In this document: positions 12,928-22,833 of the stretch, in pieces
Layout of the letters: each line of letters opens with the position of its first letter
How positions within the stretch are numbered: position 1 is the stretch's first letter
NCBI GenBank assembly: GCA_001464055.1
Contig: LNET01000060.1
Span: forward strand, 19,839 to 83,838
Direction: 5' to 3'
Source: Burkholderiales bacterium Ga0077543
GTDB lineage: Bacteria; Pseudomonadota; Gammaproteobacteria; Burkholderiales; Burkholderiaceae_C
Length of the DNA: 64,000 bases
Translations under genes and position numbers: made by a program
Notes under the pieces: generated by a model
Databases searched by the model: none
Seen by the model: the letters and a program-made list of their open reading frames with translations, nothing else
Told to the model about the DNA's origin: nothing

Positions 12928-14220
12928 ATGAGACCCATCGACGTGGCCCAGAGCCTGGACCTGCCCCGCCGGGCGGTGGCCCTGGTGCTGGCCGGAGGCC
13001 GTGGCAGCCGCCTGAAGAACCTGACCGACAGCCGCGCCAAGCCGGCGGTGTACTTCGGGGGCAAGTTCCGCATCGTCGACTTTGCGCTGTCGAACTGCAT
13101 GAACAGCGGCATCCGGCGCATCGGCGTGATCACCCAATACAAGAGCCACAGCCTGCTGCGCCACCTGCAGCGCGGCTGGGCATTCCTGAAAAGCGAGATG
13201 AACGAGTTCGTCGACCTGCTGCCGGCCCAGCAGCGGGTGGACGAGGAAAGCTGGTACCGCGGCACCGCCGATGCCGTCTACCAGAACCAGGACATCCTGG
13301 CGGCCTACCGTGCCGACTATGTCGTCATCCTGGCCGGCGACCACATCTACAAGCAGAACTACGCCGTGATGCTGGCCGACCATGTCGCCATGCACCGCCA
13401 GTACGGCAGCGAGTGCACGGTCGGCTGCATCGAAGTGGCGCAGGAGGAAGCCACCGCCTTCGGCTGCATGGCCATCGACGAGCACCGCCGCATCGTCGAC
13501 TTCATCGAAAAGCCCCCGGTGCCGCCCACCATTCCTGGCAAGCCCGGCCGCACGCTGGCCAGCATGGGCATCTACATCTTCAACGCGCGCTGCCTCTACC
13601 GCGAGCTCGAGCGTGACATGAACGACCCGAACTCCAGCCACGACTTCGGCAAGGACATCATTCCGCAGATGGTCAAGGCCGGGCTCGCGGTGGCGCACCC
13701 TTTCGAGCTGAGTTGCGTGGGCAACAAGATCGGCCAGGCCCCTTACTGGCGCGACGTGGGCACGATCGATGCGTACTGGGACGCCAACATCGACCTCACC
13801 GCCACCGACCCCTTGCTCAACCTGTACGACACCAACTGGCCGATCTGGACCTACCAGCCGCAGTTGCCGCCGGCCAAGTTCGTGCACAACCAGGATGATC
13901 GGCGCGGCATGGCCATCGAGTCGCTGGTCTCGGGTGGCTGCATCGTCTCGGGCTCGGTGTTCCGTTCGACGCTGTTCTCGAACGTGCGCGTGCATTCGCA
14001 TGCCAGCGTGAGCTGGTCGGTGGTGCTGCCAGGCGTGCAGGTGGGACGTGGCGCACGCATCACCCGCGCCGTGATCGACCGCGACTGCTTCATTCCTGAC
14101 GGCATGGTCATCGGCGAGGACGCCGCGGCCGATGCCGAACGCTTCTACCGCACCGAATCGGGCATTACCCTGGTCACGCGCGACATGCTTCGGCCCAATA
14201 CTTTCGACAACGCAACGTGA
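12928..14220 (+). CDS. glgC: Glucose-1-phosphate adenylyltransferase (ADP-glucose synthase)
   Basis: A 430-residue enzyme starting [20 protein letters not shown], with the nucleotide-binding [20 protein letters not shown] loop, the [19 protein letters not shown] segment and the C-terminal left-handed helix repeats ([15 protein letters not shown]). An AGGAGA site precedes the ATG. It makes ADP-glucose from glucose-1-phosphate and ATP, the committed step of glycogen synthesis, and is usually allosterically controlled. glgA follows after a 120-base gap that contains a hairpin-rich repeat. Confidence 0.97.
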   Translation: MRPIDVAQSLDLPRRAVALVLAGGRGSRLKNLTDSRAKPAVYFGGKFRIVDFALSNCMNSGIRRIGVITQYKSHSLLRHLQRGWAFLKSEMNEFVDLLPAQQRVDEESWYRGTADAVYQNQDILAAYRADYVVILAGDHIYKQNYAVMLADHVAMHRQYGSECTVGCIEVAQEEATAFGCMAIDEHRRIVDFIEKPPVPPTIPGKPGRTLASMGIYIFNARCLYRELERDMNDPNSSHDFGKDIIPQMVKAGLAVAHPFELSCVGNKIGQAPYWRDVGTIDAYWDANIDLTATDPLLNLYDTNWPIWTYQPQLPPAKFVHNQDDRRGMAIESLVSGGCIVSGSVFRSTLFSNVRVHSHASVSWSVVLPGVQVGRGARITRAVIDRDCFIPDGMVIGEDAAADAERFYRTESGITLVTRDMLRPNTFDNAT

Positions 14221-14224
14221 TGGA

Positions 14225-14290
14225 GCCCCCAAGCTCGCTGGCGCTCGCCACCCCCCAAGGGGGCCGTCCGCCTACGGCCCGGCAGAGCCG
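14225..14290. repeat. Hairpin-rich intergenic repeat between glgC and glgA
   Basis: A GC-rich block with stacked dyads: CCCCC-AA-GGGGG at 14252-14263 and GGGCCGT-CCGCCT-ACGGCCC at 14261-14280. The phrase AAGCTCGCTGGCGCTCGCCA ahead of it resembles a dispersed REP-like element common in Comamonadaceae and relatives. Only one copy was noticed in this window. It may stop or attenuate transcription or stabilise glgC mRNA. Confidence 0.5.
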
Positions 14291-14340
14291 GCTCCGTGGC
14301 GGGAAGCTTGGATCAAAGCCCGCGACATCGGACTGCTGAA

Positions 14341-15819
14341 ATGCGTGTACTTCATGTAGCCGCGGAAGTGTTCCCGCTGGTGAAAACCGGTGGGCTGGCC
14401 GACGTGGTGGCGGCGCTGCCGGTGGCGCTGGCCGAACAGGGTGCCGAGGTGCGGCTGCTGCTGCCGGGCTTGCCAGCGGTGATGGAAAGCGTGCAGGGCG
14501 CGCAGGTGGTCATCGACATCGGCGCCTGTTTCGGTGCGCTGCGGGTGCGGCTGCTGCTGGCGCGCATGCCCGGCACGAAGCTGCCGGTGTACGTCATCGA
14601 TGCGCCTTATCTGTACAAGCGCGGCGGCAGCCCCTACCAGGACAGCCTGGGCGAGGAATGGCCCGACAACCTGCAGCGCTTCGCCCTGCTGGGCTGGGTT
14701 GCCGCGCACCTGGCCGCCGACGACGCCGACCCACGCTGGGCGCCCGACGTGGTGCACGCCCACGACTGGCATGCCGCCATGGCCTGCGCCTACATGGCCG
14801 AACACGGGCCCACCCAGGCGGCCAGCGTCTTCACCGTGCACAACCTGGCCTACCAGGGCCTGTTTCCGATGCAGGACTGGTCCTTGCTGGGCGTGGCCAC
14901 GCGGCTGCTGTCGCCGTCCGGGCTGGAATACCACGGCCAGCTCAGCTTCATGAAGGCCGGCCTGAAGTTTGCCGACCGCGTCACCACGGTCAGCCCGAAC
15001 TACGCGCGCGAGATCGCCACCCACGAATTCGGCTGCGGGCTGGACGGGGTGGTTCGTGAACGCGGCGACCAGGTCATCGGCATCCTCAATGGCATCGACG
15101 ACGCAGTCTGGAACCCCGCGACCGACCCCGCCATCGCCCAGCGTTACGACGCCGAACGCATGGAAGGCAAGCTCGAATGCAAGCGTGCGCTGCAGGTCGA
15201 GCTGGGCCTGGACGAGGACGACAGGGCACTGCTGGTGACGGTCGTCAGCCGCCTGACTTCGCAGAAGGGTCTGGACCTGGTTTTGGCGGCCATGCCCGAA
15301 CTCATCTCGGCCGGGGTGCAGTTCGCGGTGCAGGGGAACGGCGAACCGGCGCTGGAAGCGGCCTTCAGGATGGCCCAGCAGGCCCATCCAGGCCGGGTTC
15401 ACGTGCACATGGGCTACGACGAGGCTCGCGCCCACCGCCTGGTGGCAGGCGCAGACGCGATTGCCGTGCCCTCGCGCTTCGAGCCCTGCGGCCTGACGCA
15501 GATGTACGGCCTGCGTTACGGCACGCTGCCCATCGTGCGCCGGGTGGGTGGCCTGGCCGACACCGTGGTCGACGTCGACCCCGGCAGTCTGGCCAGCGGC
15601 CGGGCCACCGGCTTCGTGTTCGACTTGGCCGTGCCCTCGGCCTTCGAACGCTGCGTGCGCCGGGCCCAGGCCAGCTTCGAGAACAAGGCCCAGTGGCGGG
15701 CCCTGACGCACAACGCCATGAGCCTTTCGCTGGGCTGGGCGGGGCCGGCCCAGGCCTATCTGGATCTTTATGCTGCTGCCCGAGGCGACGCCCTGGCGGC
15801 AGGGTCCGTCAGGGCCTGA
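14341..15819 (+). CDS. glgA: Glycogen synthase (ADP-glucose)
   Basis: A 492-residue GT5 glycogen synthase. It starts [20 protein letters not shown] with the ADP-glucose KTGGL motif at residues 15-19. Later family blocks include [23 protein letters not shown], and the C-terminal [17 protein letters not shown] nucleotide-sugar site. It adds glucose from ADP-glucose to glycogen. A few upstream codons are in frame but lack family similarity, so this ATG was chosen. The 3' end overlaps the convergent DUF3617 gene by 11 bases. Confidence 0.97.
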   Translation: MRVLHVAAEVFPLVKTGGLADVVAALPVALAEQGAEVRLLLPGLPAVMESVQGAQVVIDIGACFGALRVRLLLARMPGTKLPVYVIDAPYLYKRGGSPYQDSLGEEWPDNLQRFALLGWVAAHLAADDADPRWAPDVVHAHDWHAAMACAYMAEHGPTQAASVFTVHNLAYQGLFPMQDWSLLGVATRLLSPSGLEYHGQLSFMKAGLKFADRVTTVSPNYAREIATHEFGCGLDGVVRERGDQVIGILNGIDDAVWNPATDPAIAQRYDAERMEGKLECKRALQVELGLDEDDRALLVTVVSRLTSQKGLDLVLAAMPELISAGVQFAVQGNGEPALEAAFRMAQQAHPGRVHVHMGYDEARAHRLVAGADAIAVPSRFEPCGLTQMYGLRYGTLPIVRRVGGLADTVVDVDPGSLASGRATGFVFDLAVPSAFERCVRRAQASFENKAQWRALTHNAMSLSLGWAGPAQAYLDLYAAARGDALAAGSVRA

Positions 15820-16363
15820 CGGGTTTGATGTTCCCGCAGTTGGCGCCCAGCCACTTGCCGGTGGTGGCCATCTGCATCTTTTCCGGCTTGCCCTGCACTT
15901 CGCTGACGACATTGATGACGCCGCTGTAGGCCGTGGGGCCCTGAATCGTGACCGTGCCGTTGCCGCTGGACGGAGGCGGGCCGGGGCACCTGAAGGAAAT
16001 GCTCCAGACGTTACCGCTGCGCTTGGCGGTCTGGGTGCAACCGTCCTGCGCGGGTGGCGGCTCGTCGCGTTCGGCGTCTTCCTTGGTCATGCAGACCTTC
16101 ACGGTGTTGCCTTTCGGGCCGATCGACATGCCCTGCTGGCCCATCATCGCCTCCATCTGACGGCGCTGTTCGGGCGGCATGCTGGCCATGGCCTGCTGCA
16201 TTTCCTTCATGGCCTTCTCGATCTTGCCGTCCTGCGACTTCATCGTGAAGCTGTGTTCCCACAGGCCGGCGCTCAGCTTCGGGCCGCCGGGCTGGGCCAG
16301 GGCCAGCGGGCTGGCCAGCAAGGCAGACAAGGCAGCCAGCAGGGGCAGGGGGGATCGGGACAT
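15809..16363 (-). CDS. DUF3617 family secreted protein
   Basis: A 184-residue protein with a clear signal peptide ([23 protein letters not shown], cleavage after ALA) and the DUF3617 pattern: [19 protein letters not shown], then a methionine- and glutamine-rich helix containing [13 protein letters not shown], and paired cysteines [10 protein letters not shown] and [10 protein letters not shown]. Family members are periplasmic or outer-membrane-associated proteins of unknown function. It converges on glgA and probably has its own transcript. Confidence 0.85.
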   Translation of the reverse strand: MSRSPLPLLAALSALLASPLALAQPGGPKLSAGLWEHSFTMKSQDGKIEKAMKEMQQAMASMPPEQRRQMEAMMGQQGMSIGPKGNTVKVCMTKEDAERDEPPPAQDGCTQTAKRSGNVWSISFRCPGPPPSSGNGTVTIQGPTAYSGVINVVSEVQGKPEKMQMATTGKWLGANCGNIKPVRP

Positions 16364-16456
16364 GCGATTTCCTATGGAATGAAGGGGCAGCCTGCTTTAT
16401 ACGCCTGCGATGCCCGGGCAAACAAGTCGACAACGCGCAAGGCCCATGATGCGCCG

Positions 16457-17620
16457 ATGCTCGACCTGAACAGATTGAGGCTTGTCTGCCGCCGGCCAGT
16501 GCTGAGCCTGGTCATTGTGTTGTCGGCCGCACCCGGCATCACCCCCGCCACGACACCCAGCCTGGCCCCTGGCAGCCTGCGCGAGGCCGTGGCACTGGGC
16601 CGCGTCACGGTGCAGCAGGTGCTGGCCGCCACTGCAGACGCACGCATTCCGGCCGTCAACCCGGTCTACGACGTCGACACCTTCAGGCTGAGCTACGTCA
16701 CCACCGACAGCCGCCAGCAGCCGGTGGTGGCTTCGGGACTGCTGGCCGTGCCGCGCAAGGGTGCGGGGGCGGCCAGCCCCGTCATCAGCTATCAGCACCC
16801 GACGATCTTCCGCGACGCCCAGGCGCCCAGCAACAACGCCACGGCCACTGAAGCCGCCGTGGTGCTGGCTTCGCTGGGCTACATCGTCATTGCCGCCGAC
16901 TACGTGGGTTATGGCGTGTCCAAAGGCCTTCCTCATCCGTATCTGATGGCCGGACCGATGGCGGCGGCCGTGGTCCACCTGCTGGACGCCGGCGCCGTGC
17001 ATGTCAACAACGTCGGCCTGGCGCTGAACGGGCAACTGTTCCTGGTGGGTTATTCGCAAGGGGGCCACGCCACCCTGGCCGCGCACCGCATGCTGCAGTC
17101 GCGCGGCGATGCGATTGCGGCAGCCGTGGTGGGCAGTGCGCCCGGGGCGGGTCCGCTGGACGTGGGCGCGACCCTGGACGAACTCTTGCGCCGCGTGCGC
17201 GACGAAGAACCCCTGCTGGCCGCCCTGGTCAACCCCGACCTGCTGCAGTTCCTGGGCAGCAGCCTGCGACGGCGGGTACGCGACGCCATGCTGGGCCGCC
17301 TGATTCCAGCCGACAGCGATGTCGTTTTCGACGGCCGCTTCATCGACCTGTTCCTGGACAACGACCGTGCCGGCATCAACCGTGAAAGCGACGTCCACGA
17401 CTGGCGGCCCGAGCGCCCCGTGCGCCTGTTCCACGGCCGCGACGACCAGACCGTGCCCTTCGTCGCCAGCGCCCATGCGCTGCAGGCCATGCAGGGCCGC
17501 GGTGCACCCGACGTGCAGTTCATGGAATGCGGCACGGTGCCATCGGGGCACCTGAACTGCGTGCCTTCGTACTGGCAGTACCTGCTGTCGCAACTGGCGC
17601 CTGTGGCGCGCGACCTGTAG
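16457..17620 (+). CDS. Secreted alpha/beta hydrolase (lipase-like)
   Basis: A 387-residue serine hydrolase. After a hydrophobic N-terminal segment (residues about 13-30, a likely signal peptide) comes the fold with nucleophile elbow GYSQGGHATLAA, an acid-loop candidate in FHGRDDQTVPF, and a C-terminal histidine in GTVPSGHLNC. The layout resembles secretory triacylglycerol-lipase-like hydrolases, which often act on esters outside the cytoplasm. The start at 16457 was chosen because codons further upstream run into the divergent DUF3617 promoter. Substrate unknown; it may or may not belong to the accessory locus that follows. Confidence 0.8.
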   Translation: MLDLNRLRLVCRRPVLSLVIVLSAAPGITPATTPSLAPGSLREAVALGRVTVQQVLAATADARIPAVNPVYDVDTFRLSYVTTDSRQQPVVASGLLAVPRKGAGAASPVISYQHPTIFRDAQAPSNNATATEAAVVLASLGYIVIAADYVGYGVSKGLPHPYLMAGPMAAAVVHLLDAGAVHVNNVGLALNGQLFLVGYSQGGHATLAAHRMLQSRGDAIAAAVVGSAPGAGPLDVGATLDELLRRVRDEEPLLAALVNPDLLQFLGSSLRRRVRDAMLGRLIPADSDVVFDGRFIDLFLDNDRAGINRESDVHDWRPERPVRLFHGRDDQTVPFVASAHALQAMQGRGAPDVQFMECGTVPSGHLNCVPSYWQYLLSQLAPVARDL

Positions 17621-17754
17621 CGGCAAGGTCTGCTGAACCTGGTGCTTCAACCTGGAGAATGACGTTGACGCAGCGTTCCAGGCCCTGGGACCGGACAAGC
17701 ACGCTCGAGCGGGCGGTCAGCCTGGCGGTCCAACGGTGCACTGCAACCCGTGAA

Positions 17755-18762
17755 TCAGCGAGGGACGTCGCGGCGGAGATCGAGTGTCGATTCGCTCAGG
17801 TTCCAGACGCTGACATACCGGCCCAGCAAGGCTGTTCCCAACGTCATCCGGTTGTCCGGGCCGGTGCTGGTGGCGATGGCATCCAGCGTCAGTTCTGCAG
17901 GGCCATAGCGCAGGCCTCCGAGCACACATTGAAGGTTCGGCGCAGGCTTGCCGTCCTTTGGGCATTGCAAGGCACCGGTCTGCTCAAGCCGCGCCTTCAG
18001 TTCAGCCGTGAGCTGCAGCCCCCCAGGGGTGCCGGTATCGAACCGGACACGCAGATCCACGCCGTCGACCTGAAACGTGGCGTAGGGCAGTGGGCCTTCC
18101 TTGCCCTCGAACCTGACCAAAGCCACGCGCTCACTGCCTTCAAGCAAGCGCTGGGCGTCTGCGCCGGTTCGAGTGAGCAACCACTGGGCCGGCTCGTAGC
18201 GCAGCGAGAAAACAAACGACGACAGCCAAGGCGCGCCGATGAAGCCCAGGAAATCGGGCACCAGGCCTTCCTGGAGGAACCCGAAATCGGCCGTCATGAT
18301 GCCGGGCGACTTGGCGGGCGCCTTGCCGGGCTCGGCCGGCTGCACCTCGCGGCTGGCGCCTGCGCCCAGCGTCAGCGAAGTCACGTCGCGCCCCTGGTGC
18401 ACCACGATGGGCTGTCCCGAGCCGGCGTGTCCGCGGCCGACCTCGGGCCCCACCGTGACGGGCGCAAAACGGCTGTTGAGGAAGAAGCCGAACGGCGAGC
18501 CCGTGTCCAGCATGAATCGCCCCTGCTTGCCGTTGACCTCGCCAGCGATCAGGGGGTAGCCCTTGTAGAGGGTGATGGGCAGTTCGATCATGCCTTCGGC
18601 CGCCACGCGCTCGGCAGCGCTGCGGCCGGCGGTCGGTGCGATGGCCGGCGCAGCCAGTGACTGCGCTGCACCGCTGTCCGGCCCGGACGCGCAGCCTTGG
18701 GCCAGCAGCAGTGCCGTCGCGGCCGCCCAGGCCGGCCCTGCGCGCCAGCGCCGCAGGCTCAC
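17755..18762 (-). CDS. Lipoprotein with pepsin/retropepsin-like aspartic protease domain
   Basis: A 335-residue protein with a lipoprotein signal: ATALLLAQGC with the lipidation Cys at residue 24. Two aspartic-protease motifs are visible, MLDTGSPFGFF (Asp86) and RFDTGTPGG (Asp242), so both catalytic Asp lobes are in one chain, like pepsin rather than a single-lobe retropepsin. The GTG start overlaps the stop of the S10 peptidase gene by four bases (GTGA), so the two are translationally coupled. It probably sits on the periplasmic or outer-membrane face and cuts or binds peptides. Activity is inferred. Confidence 0.75.
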   Translation of the reverse strand: MSLRRWRAGPAWAAATALLLAQGCASGPDSGAAQSLAAPAIAPTAGRSAAERVAAEGMIELPITLYKGYPLIAGEVNGKQGRFMLDTGSPFGFFLNSRFAPVTVGPEVGRGHAGSGQPIVVHQGRDVTSLTLGAGASREVQPAEPGKAPAKSPGIMTADFGFLQEGLVPDFLGFIGAPWLSSFVFSLRYEPAQWLLTRTGADAQRLLEGSERVALVRFEGKEGPLPYATFQVDGVDLRVRFDTGTPGGLQLTAELKARLEQTGALQCPKDGKPAPNLQCVLGGLRYGPAELTLDAIATSTGPDNRMTLGTALLGRYVSVWNLSESTLDLRRDVPR

Positions 18763-20237
18763 GGCCTGCCCTCTGCCGTGGAGGCGGCGCAGACGAAGCC
18801 GCGCAGGTCGGTCATCAACTGCCGGCAGACGGCGGGGTCGGTGTACATCATGTGTCCAGCGGGGTAGCGGTGATGCTCGGTTCGGCCGAGCGGAATGTCG
18901 TAGTGACGCAGCAGATGTTCGGCCGCGCCGACCGTGGTGAGCGAGTCGTACAGCCCAGTGCCGATGAACAGCCGCGCGGCCGGCGCCTGGCGCATGAACT
19001 GCGTCAGCCGGCTCACGTAGGGGTAGGTTTCGAAGGGAGATGCTTGCCCGAAGCGCATGAAACCGCGCGCCGCGGTCTCCCGCCAGTTCCACGCGGCGCC
19101 GGCCTGATCGTCGCGAAATCGGTAGCCGTCCCACGCCGCAGGCGCGCCGGCAGCCGAGGCCAGGGCTTCGGGATCGCTCGCCAGGTAGCCGGCCGCCGCG
19201 GCCACGAACCCGGGCCGCGTGCGGTCCATGCTGGGGTCGGTCTGCGCCTCGCCTGCGGCGCTGTCGGCTTCAGGCGCCGTGTAGCGTGCGTCGCAGCGCC
19301 CCAGGCTCAGCCCCTGCTGGCGCTGCAATTCCCGCAGAAAGCCTTCCTTGGTCAGCCACAGCCGCTGGCGCAGGTACAGATCGGCGGCCACGCCGGTCCA
19401 GGCCTGTAGGGATTGCGCCATGGCTTGCAGGGCGGCAGCCTCCAGCCGCTGACCCTGCAGCAAGGCCTGCGCGTAGGGCCCATAGGCAAAGCTCAGGGCG
19501 GCTTCGGTCACCGCATCGGCCGAGTCGAAGCGGTGTGCACTGCGGCCGTGGAACCAGGCCGTGGTCGCCTGAAATGCAAAGCCCGCCAGCGCACCGGCGA
19601 GATTGCCGTGGCGGTCTAGCGTCTCCTGGACATTCACCGCCTGGCCCAGCAGCACCAGGCCGTCGAGGGTGATGCCCTCTGTGTTGAGCAAGCGGTCCGC
19701 CAGGAAGACCGCACGCTGCGTGCCGTAGCTCTCACCCAGCAGGACCTTGGGGCTGCCCAGCCGCTGCTCCAGGCGCAGCCACTGGCAGATGATGTCGGCA
19801 AAGCAGGCAGCGTCGCCCTGCACGCTGTACAGGGCCGCGGCCGCGGCTTGTGGCGCGGCACGGCCGAACCCGGTGTTGACGGGATCGATGAATACCAGGT
19901 CTGCCGTGTCCAGCAAGGCATGGGGGTTGGGTCGCAGTGGTGGCGGCGGGCTGCTCAGCCCGCGCTGCAGGTCGGTGGGGAAATCCACCCGCCACGGCCC
20001 CAGCCCACCCAGGTGCAGGTACACCGACGCGGACCCCGGACCGCCGTTGAAGGCGAACACCACGGGCCGCGCTGCGCGCTCGGCATCGGGCAGATCGGCC
20101 ACGTAACTGAACACGGAGGCCGTCCCCAACGCCTGGCCCTGCTCGTCCTGCAGCGAGGCCAGCCGCAAGGAAAAGTCGTAGCGCAAGGGGCGGCCGTTGA
20201 AGCTGCCTTCACCCGGGCGTATCCAGCAGGTCTTCAT
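18759..20237 (-). CDS. Peptidase S10 (serine carboxypeptidase) family protein 1
   Basis: A 492-residue S10 peptidase. Family blocks are FAFNGGPGSASVYLHLGGLG (oxyanion site), VLLGESYGTQRA with the catalytic Ser, ARLFIGTGLYDSLTTVG with the Asp, and HRYPAGHMMYTD with the His, so the triad looks intact. S10 enzymes remove C-terminal residues from peptides. No signal peptide follows the ATG at 20237, suggesting a cytoplasmic role after import. It is encoded just after the regulator gene and shares the locus with a second S10 paralogue on the opposite strand. Confidence 0.9.
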   Translation of the reverse strand: MKTCWIRPGEGSFNGRPLRYDFSLRLASLQDEQGQALGTASVFSYVADLPDAERAARPVVFAFNGGPGSASVYLHLGGLGPWRVDFPTDLQRGLSSPPPPLRPNPHALLDTADLVFIDPVNTGFGRAAPQAAAAALYSVQGDAACFADIICQWLRLEQRLGSPKVLLGESYGTQRAVFLADRLLNTEGITLDGLVLLGQAVNVQETLDRHGNLAGALAGFAFQATTAWFHGRSAHRFDSADAVTEAALSFAYGPYAQALLQGQRLEAAALQAMAQSLQAWTGVAADLYLRQRLWLTKEGFLRELQRQQGLSLGRCDARYTAPEADSAAGEAQTDPSMDRTRPGFVAAAAGYLASDPEALASAAGAPAAWDGYRFRDDQAGAAWNWRETAARGFMRFGQASPFETYPYVSRLTQFMRQAPAARLFIGTGLYDSLTTVGAAEHLLRHYDIPLGRTEHHRYPAGHMMYTDPAVCRQLMTDLRGFVCAASTAEGRP

Positions 20238-20260
20238 TCGAGGGGCTCGGTCGTGGGCCG

Positions 20261-21157
20261 TCAGGCCAGGCTGCCAGGCGTTGCGCGGCGGCGCGGGCGT
20301 TGGGCCACTGCAGCCGAAGGCTTGGGCACGATGGCCGCACTGCGGCTGCGCAGGGTTTCCAGGTAGTTGTAGACCGTGAAGCGCGTGACTTTCAGTGCCG
20401 TTGCCGCGCGCTCGACGCCGCCGCGCACCATGAAGAGGCCGCGTTCGAGCATGGCCTCGACAGCATGGATCTTCTCGTCCTTGCTCATCAGGGGCACCGG
20501 CTTGCCGAACCGGTTCACGGCGTCGGCAATGATCTCTTCGATCAGGGCGTCGACCTGCGGCGCTTCTTCGGGCGGCCGGGCCGCCAAGGGTTGGCGCGTG
20601 GTGTCGAGCATGCGGCCCAGCCAGGCGTGCGTCATCTGCACCACGGTCAGGTCGGCATTGATGCACAGCGCGGCAAACGGCTCGCCCTGGCTGTCGCGGT
20701 ACAGGGCGGTGGTCGAGCGCAGGGCGTTGCCGGCAGCAGTGACGGTGTTGTAGCCCTCGATGATCGAATGGGTGGGCTGGCCTCTGGCGCTCAAGGCCTG
20801 CACGGCCGCAGCGAAGCCCTTGTCCTGCTTGGGCCCCGACAGGATCGGATCCCCGACCGATCGGCCAGAAATATGACCGTTGGTGATGGCCACGATCGAC
20901 CGCTCGGGCCGCGACAGATCGTGCAGCACCACCTCGACGTTGGATCCCACCACGCGGCTCAACAGCTCGGTCAGCGGCAGCAGGGCGTTGAAGACGATTT
21001 CGCGCTCGTGCTGCACATCGGCCGCTGTCGGCGGGGCCCTGCGCGCCACCGCGGCTGCACCGGCCGGAGCGCGCCCCGCGGCGACGCGCTCCGGCGGGAT
21101 CGAGCGGGGCTTGGACTTCGCCGCGGGACGGCGGGCGGGCTGGCCTGCGGTGGGCAT
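20261..21157 (-). CDS. YheO/DauR-type transcriptional regulator (PAS-like plus HTH)
   Basis: A 298-residue regulator. After a basic, alanine-rich tail of about 55 residues comes a YheO-like sensory domain (HEREIVFNALLPLTELLSRV ... VVLHDLSRPERSIVAITNG) and a C-terminal DauR-type helix-turn-helix (VERAATALKVTRFTVYNYLE). Relatives include DauR, which controls D-arginine catabolism genes in Pseudomonas. It is divergent from the CapA-TonB arm; the shared 220-base region contains repeated TCAACA/TGTTGA half-sites that are good operator candidates. AGGAA precedes the chosen ATG. Its ligand is unknown. Confidence 0.88.
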   Translation of the reverse strand: MPTAGQPARRPAAKSKPRSIPPERVAAGRAPAGAAAVARRAPPTAADVQHEREIVFNALLPLTELLSRVVGSNVEVVLHDLSRPERSIVAITNGHISGRSVGDPILSGPKQDKGFAAAVQALSARGQPTHSIIEGYNTVTAAGNALRSTTALYRDSQGEPFAALCINADLTVVQMTHAWLGRMLDTTRQPLAARPPEEAPQVDALIEEIIADAVNRFGKPVPLMSKDEKIHAVEAMLERGLFMVRGGVERAATALKVTRFTVYNYLETLRSRSAAIVPKPSAAVAQRPRRRATPGSLA

Positions 21158-21193
21158 GGGGTGTTCCTGTGTGACAGGCCAGCATAGCATTCT

Positions 21194-21354
21194 TCAACAC
21201 CTTGTTGACCCATGGGTTCCATCCGCTGCGGGCGCCTTGGTCCCCGGATGAACCCTGATCTCGCTCACTGGCACTTGGGCCGTGCTACGATGAATTCAAC
21301 AAACCGTTGGGTGCATCAACAAGCCGCGAGCTTCCACGGTTCACAAACTGTTGA
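21194..21354. promoter_or_regulatory. Array of TCAACA/TGTTGA half-sites in the divergent promoter
   Basis: The region between the regulator and capA-like genes carries a perfect dyad TCAACA-CCT-TGTTGA (21194-21208), then TCAACA at 21296-21301 and 21316-21321 (20 bases apart, about two helical turns) and TGTTGA at 21349-21354. Five copies of one hexamer in 161 bases are far from random in this GC-rich DNA. The neighbouring regulator is the obvious candidate binder. Confidence 0.5.
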
Positions 21355-21380
21355 CGCAGCAACCCCACAAGGCATGGCCC

Positions 21381-22769
21381 ATGGCAAGAGAGGCAATACC
21401 CGTCGAGACCCGCGAAGCGCCGGTCGCCACCGTGCGCGACGGGTTCTGTTTCGCCGCGGTCGGTGACTTCATCGGCCCGTTCAGGCCCGAGGTGCCGCTG
21501 CACAACGCCGACTTCGAGCAGGTTTGCCAGCACCTGCGCACGGCCGACGTGGCGCTGGGCAACCAGGAAGGCTCCATCTTCGACCTCGACGGCTTTGGCG
21601 GCCACCGTGCTGCAGAACATGGGGGCGGCTACCCCTTGAGCGATGCGGTCACGGCGCAGGACATTCGCGCCATGGGCATCACCGTGATGTCCAAGGCCAA
21701 CAACCACGCCACGGATTGGGGGCTGGAGGGCTTGCGCGCCACCGAGCAGGCGCTGAAGGCTGCCGGCATCGCCTGCGCCGGCAGCGGTGCCAGCCGCGCC
21801 GCAGCGCGCGCGGCCGTGTACCTCGAAACGCCCAGGGGCCGGGTCGGCGTCGTTGCGGCCGCATCGACCTTCACGCCCATGTCCGAAGCCGGCAACACCG
21901 AAGACCACATTCGCGCCCGTCCTGGCATCAGCGCCATCCGCGCACGGCCGGTGGTGGTGGTGCCCGCGCCCGAGATGGCCGCCATGCAGGCGCTGGCGCA
22001 AGCCCTCGGGGCCAGCGACACCCTCGACAGCTGGTTCAGCCGCAGCGACACCGAATTGCGCTTTGGCGAACAGCGCTTTCGCCTCGGGAAGGCGGCGGGC
22101 CTTGTCCATGACGTCGACGAATCCGATCGGCGCGAAGTCTTGCGGGCCATTCGCAGCGCCAGGCAGCTGGCCGACTTCGTGGCCTTCACCTTGCACGCGC
22201 ACGAATCGGCTTCGGGCAGCGGACAGGACCCGCGGCCGGCCGCCTTCGTGCAGAGCTTGCTGCGCGAGGCCGTCGACGCCGGCGCCGACCTGGCCACCGT
22301 CACAGGCCCGCATGTGCTGCGCGGCGTCGAGATCTATCGCGGCAAGCCGCTGTTCTACGGCCTGGGCAGCTTCTTCCTGCAATTGGCCGACGACCGCGGC
22401 CCCACGGCGGAGACGGCACGCACGCTGGGCGTGGACCCCTGGGCGCTGACCAAGCCCGAGGCCATTGCGCGCCAGTTTCAACTGCCCGCCGACTGGTACG
22501 ACAGCGTGGTGGCGACCAGCCATTTCCACGCCGGCCGCCTGCGCGAGGTGCGCTTGCATCCGCTGGTGCTCGACCGCAAGCCAGCGCCGCGGCTGGAAGG
22601 CGCTCCCAGGCCGGCGCCGCCTGCCGATGCGCAACGCATCCTGGAAAGGCTGCGGCAGGACTGCCTTCGATGGGGCACGGCCCTGGCCATCGAGAACGGC
22701 GTCGGCGTCATTCGTGCTGGCGATCGCCCGGGCCAGCCCGCCTCGCCCGATGCCTTGAAGGGCCCTTAA
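21381..22769 (+). CDS. CapA-family (PGA_cap) metallophosphatase-like protein
   Basis: A 462-residue CapA-like protein. Family blocks are FAAVGDFIGPFRPE, VALGNQEGSIFD, SKANNHATDWGLEGL and TGPHVLRGVEIYRGKPLFYG followed by GLGSFF, the calcineurin-like fold seen in CapA/PgsA of poly-gamma-glutamate systems. Here there is no signal or membrane segment and no capB/capC partner, so a role in making capsule is unlikely; an intracellular hydrolase is more plausible. The ATG at 21381 is preferred; an in-frame TTG 30 bases upstream lies over an operator half-site. It heads the rightward arm of the locus. Confidence 0.85.
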   Translation: MAREAIPVETREAPVATVRDGFCFAAVGDFIGPFRPEVPLHNADFEQVCQHLRTADVALGNQEGSIFDLDGFGGHRAAEHGGGYPLSDAVTAQDIRAMGITVMSKANNHATDWGLEGLRATEQALKAAGIACAGSGASRAAARAAVYLETPRGRVGVVAAASTFTPMSEAGNTEDHIRARPGISAIRARPVVVVPAPEMAAMQALAQALGASDTLDSWFSRSDTELRFGEQRFRLGKAAGLVHDVDESDRREVLRAIRSARQLADFVAFTLHAHESASGSGQDPRPAAFVQSLLREAVDAGADLATVTGPHVLRGVEIYRGKPLFYGLGSFFLQLADDRGPTAETARTLGVDPWALTKPEAIARQFQLPADWYDSVVATSHFHAGRLREVRLHPLVLDRKPAPRLEGAPRPAPPADAQRILERLRQDCLRWGTALAIENGVGVIRAGDRPGQPASPDALKGP

Positions 22770-22833
22770 CAGGTTTTCAGCGTTTCAACGGGGCGCGTTC
22801 ATCGACGCCCACCAACGTCAAAGAGGAAGATTC

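Noticed and set aside
21381..22769. CapA-like gene as part of a capsule synthesis cluster
   Set aside because: No capB, capC or other capsule genes nearby and no signal or membrane segment; peptidase neighbours suggest another role.
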